The position numbers were made by a program, and so were the translations under genes. DNA of 8,375 bases, taken from assembly GCA_046726955.1 (NCBI GenBank), contig JBKPBQ010000508.1, positions 1-8,375 of the forward strand, written 5' to 3'. Below the pieces are notes generated by a model, which saw only the letters and a program-made list of their open reading frames with translations, was not told where the DNA came from and did not search any database. This stretch comes from CAVPGH01 sp046726955. Its GTDB lineage: Bacteria > Acidobacteriota > Vicinamibacteria > Fen-336. Positions 7,102-8,375 of the stretch are shown here, piece after piece. Numbering within the stretch: position 1 is the first letter of the stretch; each line of letters starts with the position of its first letter.

Positions 7102-7138
7102 AAGGAGGGTCACACGCCTCCTTCACCCTGGGTTTTTT
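7102..7138 (+). terminator. Weak hairpin plus T-run in the divergent region
   Basis: AAGGAGG (7102-7108) can pair perfectly with CCTCCTT (7117-7123) around an eight-base loop, and six T residues follow at 7133-7138. The T-run begins nine bases after the stem instead of directly at it, and no plus-strand gene lies just upstream, so a normal intrinsic terminator is doubtful. If transcription enters from further upstream it could act as a leader attenuator. A shorter competing pairing (AGGGT 7106-7110 with ACCCT 7125-7129) is also possible. Confidence 0.2.
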
Positions 7139-7154
7139 CCGACAGACTGTCGGA
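7138..7154. promoter_or_regulatory. Palindromic operator candidate TCCGACAG-A-CTGTCGGA
   Basis: This site is a perfect inverted repeat with eight-base arms around a single central A. It is set directly after a T-run and stands out from the surrounding sequence. Its size and symmetry fit a homodimeric repressor operator such as those of TetR- or LexA-like regulators. It sits about 125 bases before the NHLP-like gene and about 165 bases before the DUF2167 gene, so it could act on either. No regulator for it is in the window. As RNA its one-base loop would be strained, which favours a DNA-binding role. Confidence 0.4.
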
Positions 7155-7227
7155 GAATCGACACCTCGCGACCGCAGAGCATGCAACTAACCCAGCGCCG
7201 ATCAGCACTTAGGGCGGCGACGCACGC

Positions 7228-7243
7228 TGGCACACTCCGTGGA
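7228..7243 (+). promoter_or_regulatory. Sigma-54-like (-24/-12) promoter candidate
   Basis: TGGCAC (7228-7233) matches the -24 consensus fully. At the correct spacing GTGGA (7239-7243) stands where TTGCA is expected, so the invariant C of the -12 GC is replaced by G. Transcription would begin near 7254, leaving a leader of about 22 bases that carries the GGAGG ribosome-binding site (7263-7267) and then the ATG at 7277. Placement is good and a sigma-54 activator is encoded nearby, but the -12 mismatch makes this tentative. Confidence 0.3.
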
Positions 7244-7276
7244 ATCCCGTCCGGCGTCACGTGGAGGCTACAGCGC

Positions 7277-7531
7277 ATGTCGCAGAGGAGCGTCGAGGTC
7301 CTGATCGGGCGACTCGCCACCGACGAGCCGCTCCGCCGTCGCTTCGCCGCGAACGCCCGCGAGGTCCTCCGGCTCCTCGAGTCCGAGGGATTCCGCTTCT
7401 CGCCGGTCGAGGCCGCCGCTCTCGTCCGGCTCGAGCCCGCGACCCTCGACGACTTCGCCACCGCCCTCGACCCGCGCCTGCAGAAGGCTTCGCTCGACGT
7501 CGACACCCTTCCCCGCCGCCACAGGAGCTGA
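7277..7531 (+). CDS. Small NHLP-clan (Os1348-like) protein
   Basis: This gene encodes 84 residues, cysteine-free and mostly helical. The pattern VEVLIGRLATDEPLRRRFAAN, then an acidic/aliphatic helix (about residues 25-33), FSPVEAAALVRL (40-51) and a closing DDFATALDPRLQKA (58-71) resembles small proteins annotated as Os1348 family, NHLP clan. These are related to nitrile-hydratase-like and Nif11 leader peptides of RiPP precursors. There is no Gly-Gly cleavage site and no Cys/Ser/Thr-rich core after the leader-like part; the tail is only about 13 basic, polar residues. A RiPP precursor role is therefore unproven, and such proteins may have other roles. The frame is open upstream, but the ATG at 7277 is chosen for its GGAGG site nine bases before it. 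Its stop lies one base before the next ATG, so it is co-translated with the exporter adaptor. Confidence 0.8.
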   Translation: MSQRSVEVLIGRLATDEPLRRRFAANAREVLRLLESEGFRFSPVEAAALVRLEPATLDDFATALDPRLQKASLDVDTLPRRHRS

Positions 7532-7532
7532 C

Positions 7533-8375
7533 ATGAATCGACACGTCGTGGCCCTCGTCCTCGCGGTGCCCGGGATCGTCGCCTGCCGCCGCGGCTCCGA
7601 CCCTTCGCTGATCGTCGCGTCCGGCCACGTGGAGGCGACCGACGTCCGCGTGTCCACGAAGATCGGGGGCCGCCTCGACACCCTGCCCGTCAAGGAGGGA
7701 GACGCCGTGAAGGATGGCCAGGAGCTCGCCGGCATCGAGACGACGGACCTCGACCTCGCGCTGCAGCAGGCGCGCGCGGAGCGCGAGCAGGCGGCGGCGG
7801 AGCTGCGGCTGCGCCGCGCGGGCGCGCGCAAGGAGGACATCGCCGAGCTCGAGGACTCGATCCGCGGCGCCGAGGCCGACCTCGAGGGAGCGCAGCGCGA
7901 CCTCGACCGCATGCAGGCGCTGCTCGACCGCGGGTCGGGCACCACCAAGGCCCGCGACGACGCCAAGACCCGCCGCGACGTGCAGTCCGCTCGCCTCGCG
8001 AGCATGAAGCAGTCGCTGGCGCGGTTGCATGCGGGCAGCCGTGTCGAGGAGATCGACGCCTCGCGAGCCCGCCTGGCCGCCGCAGAGGCGCGCATCGCCC
8101 AGCTCCAGCAGCAGGTGCTGGACGCGCGCGTCAAGAGCCCCCTCGACGGCGTCGTCACCGAGAAGATCGCCGAGGCCGGCGAGATCCTCCAGGCGGGCGC
8201 TCCCCTCGTGGTGGTGACGGACCTCAAGTCTCCCTGGCTCACCGTCTACGTCACGGGTCCCGACCTCGGCCGCATCCGTCTCGGCCAGGAGGCGGAGGTG
8301 GTGACGGACGACGGTCAGACGCGGAAGGGAAAGGTGACCTTCATCGCCTCGCAGGCGGAGTTCACGCCCAAGAAC
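7533..8375 (+). CDS. HlyD/YbhG-type periplasmic adaptor (membrane fusion) lipoprotein, 3'-truncated by window end
   Basis: The first 281 residues are present, and the gene continues beyond the window. A short signal peptide ends in a lipobox-like IVAC with Cys18 as the likely lipidated residue, so the protein probably sits in the inner membrane facing the periplasm. The usual adaptor layout follows. The first half of a lipoyl domain has STKIGGRLDTLPVKEGDAVK (41-60). A long alpha-helical coiled-coil hairpin spans about 72-195 (rich in Ala, Arg and Glu). The second lipoyl half has VKSPLDGVVTEKIAEAGEI (200-218), and a beta-barrel begins at about 234. The end, AEFTPKN, is typical of YbhG-like adaptors before the conserved TPEER-like stretch. 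Such proteins link an ABC transporter to an outer-membrane channel for drug or metabolite export; the ATPase and permease would be expected downstream. An AGGAG site lies five bases before the ATG, which is one base after the NHLP-like stop. Confidence 0.93.
   Translation, partial: MNRHVVALVLAVPGIVACRRGSDPSLIVASGHVEATDVRVSTKIGGRLDTLPVKEGDAVKDGQELAGIETTDLDLALQQARAEREQAAAELRLRRAGARKEDIAELEDSIRGAEADLEGAQRDLDRMQALLDRGSGTTKARDDAKTRRDVQSARLASMKQSLARLHAGSRVEEIDASRARLAAAEARIAQLQQQVLDARVKSPLDGVVTEKIAEAGEILQAGAPLVVVTDLKSPWLTVYVTGPDLGRIRLGQEAEVVTDDGQTRKGKVTFIASQAEFTPKN

Larger units (their letters stand above)
6975..7276. other. Divergent intergenic region between the DUF2167 operon and the NHLP-like/exporter operon
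   Basis: These 302 bases separate two divergent operons and hold no gene I can support. Frames open across it only because G+C is high and stops are rare. Reading on the plus strand, it contains the DUF2167 ribosome-binding site (6984-6990, minus strand) and a 7-base-arm hairpin (7102-7123) followed by TTTTTT (7133-7138). It also contains a palindrome (7138-7154), a sigma-54-like element (7228-7243) and the GGAGG ribosome-binding site of the next gene (7263-7267). I found no convincing sigma-70 promoter for either direction. Confidence 0.6.

Noticed and set aside
7158..7190. Possible sigma-70 promoter (TCGACA followed by AACTAA)
   Set aside because: The spacing between the two elements is about 21 bases and the -10 match is poor.
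6962..7276. Upstream extension of the NHLP-like frame by about 105 codons
   Set aside because: The extension has no family similarity and crosses the divergent promoter region; the GGAGG-linked ATG at 7277 starts the conserved part.
7268..8242. Minus-strand frame (324 codons) opposite the NHLP-like and adaptor genes
   Set aside because: Ser/Arg/Ala-rich with no domain; the plus-strand adaptor has lipoyl and coiled-coil features and good ribosome-binding sites.

Overview
The window is GC-rich coding DNA (estimated by eye at about 70% G+C) from a diderm bacterium. The envelope genes support this: a signal-peptide beta-barrel candidate of the DUF3187 type, a periplasmic adaptor lipoprotein of the HlyD/YbhG type, and a sigma-54 activator. 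The base composition and family mix (DUF3187, DUF2167, DUF4126, an Os1348/NHLP-like small protein) would fit Acidobacteriota or Myxococcota-like lineages. That placement is an inference without a marker gene. No rRNA, tRNA, transposase, integrase, CRISPR array or phage gene is visible, so the stretch reads as chromosomal rather than mobile.

Layout. (1) Positions 42-1897, minus strand: a two-gene operon of a small DUF4126-type membrane protein followed, with a 4-base ATGA overlap, by a mercuric-reductase-like FAD/NAD(P)H disulfide oxidoreductase. (2) Positions 1898-2003: a short divergent promoter region with an AT-rich island flanked by 8-base inverted repeats. (3) Positions 2004-4991, plus strand: a DUF3187 outer-membrane protein followed, with a TTGA overlap, by a sigma-54-dependent activator with two GAF modules, an AAA+ domain and a Fis-type helix-turn-helix. 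The activator's reading frame is broken once near 3491-3495, apparently by one extra C, so its N-terminal quarter lies in a different frame from the rest. (4) Positions 4998-6974, minus strand, convergent with the activator: a DUF2167-type exported, membrane-anchored protein and then an unrecognised membrane protein ending in a zinc ribbon. (5) Positions 6975-7276: a 302-base divergent intergenic region holding a 15-base near-perfect palindrome, a hairpin with a T-run, and a sigma-54-like element well placed before the next operon. (6) Positions 7277 to the window edge, plus strand: an 84-residue NHLP-clan/Os1348-like protein and, one base after its stop, a membrane fusion lipoprotein of an ABC-type efflux or export system that runs off the window.

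Working together: envelope functions dominate. The most suggestive links are the translational couplings (membrane protein with flavin reductase; outer-membrane protein with sigma-54 regulator) and the pairing of a RiPP-leader-like small protein with an exporter adaptor. The window alone proves no substrate for any of these.
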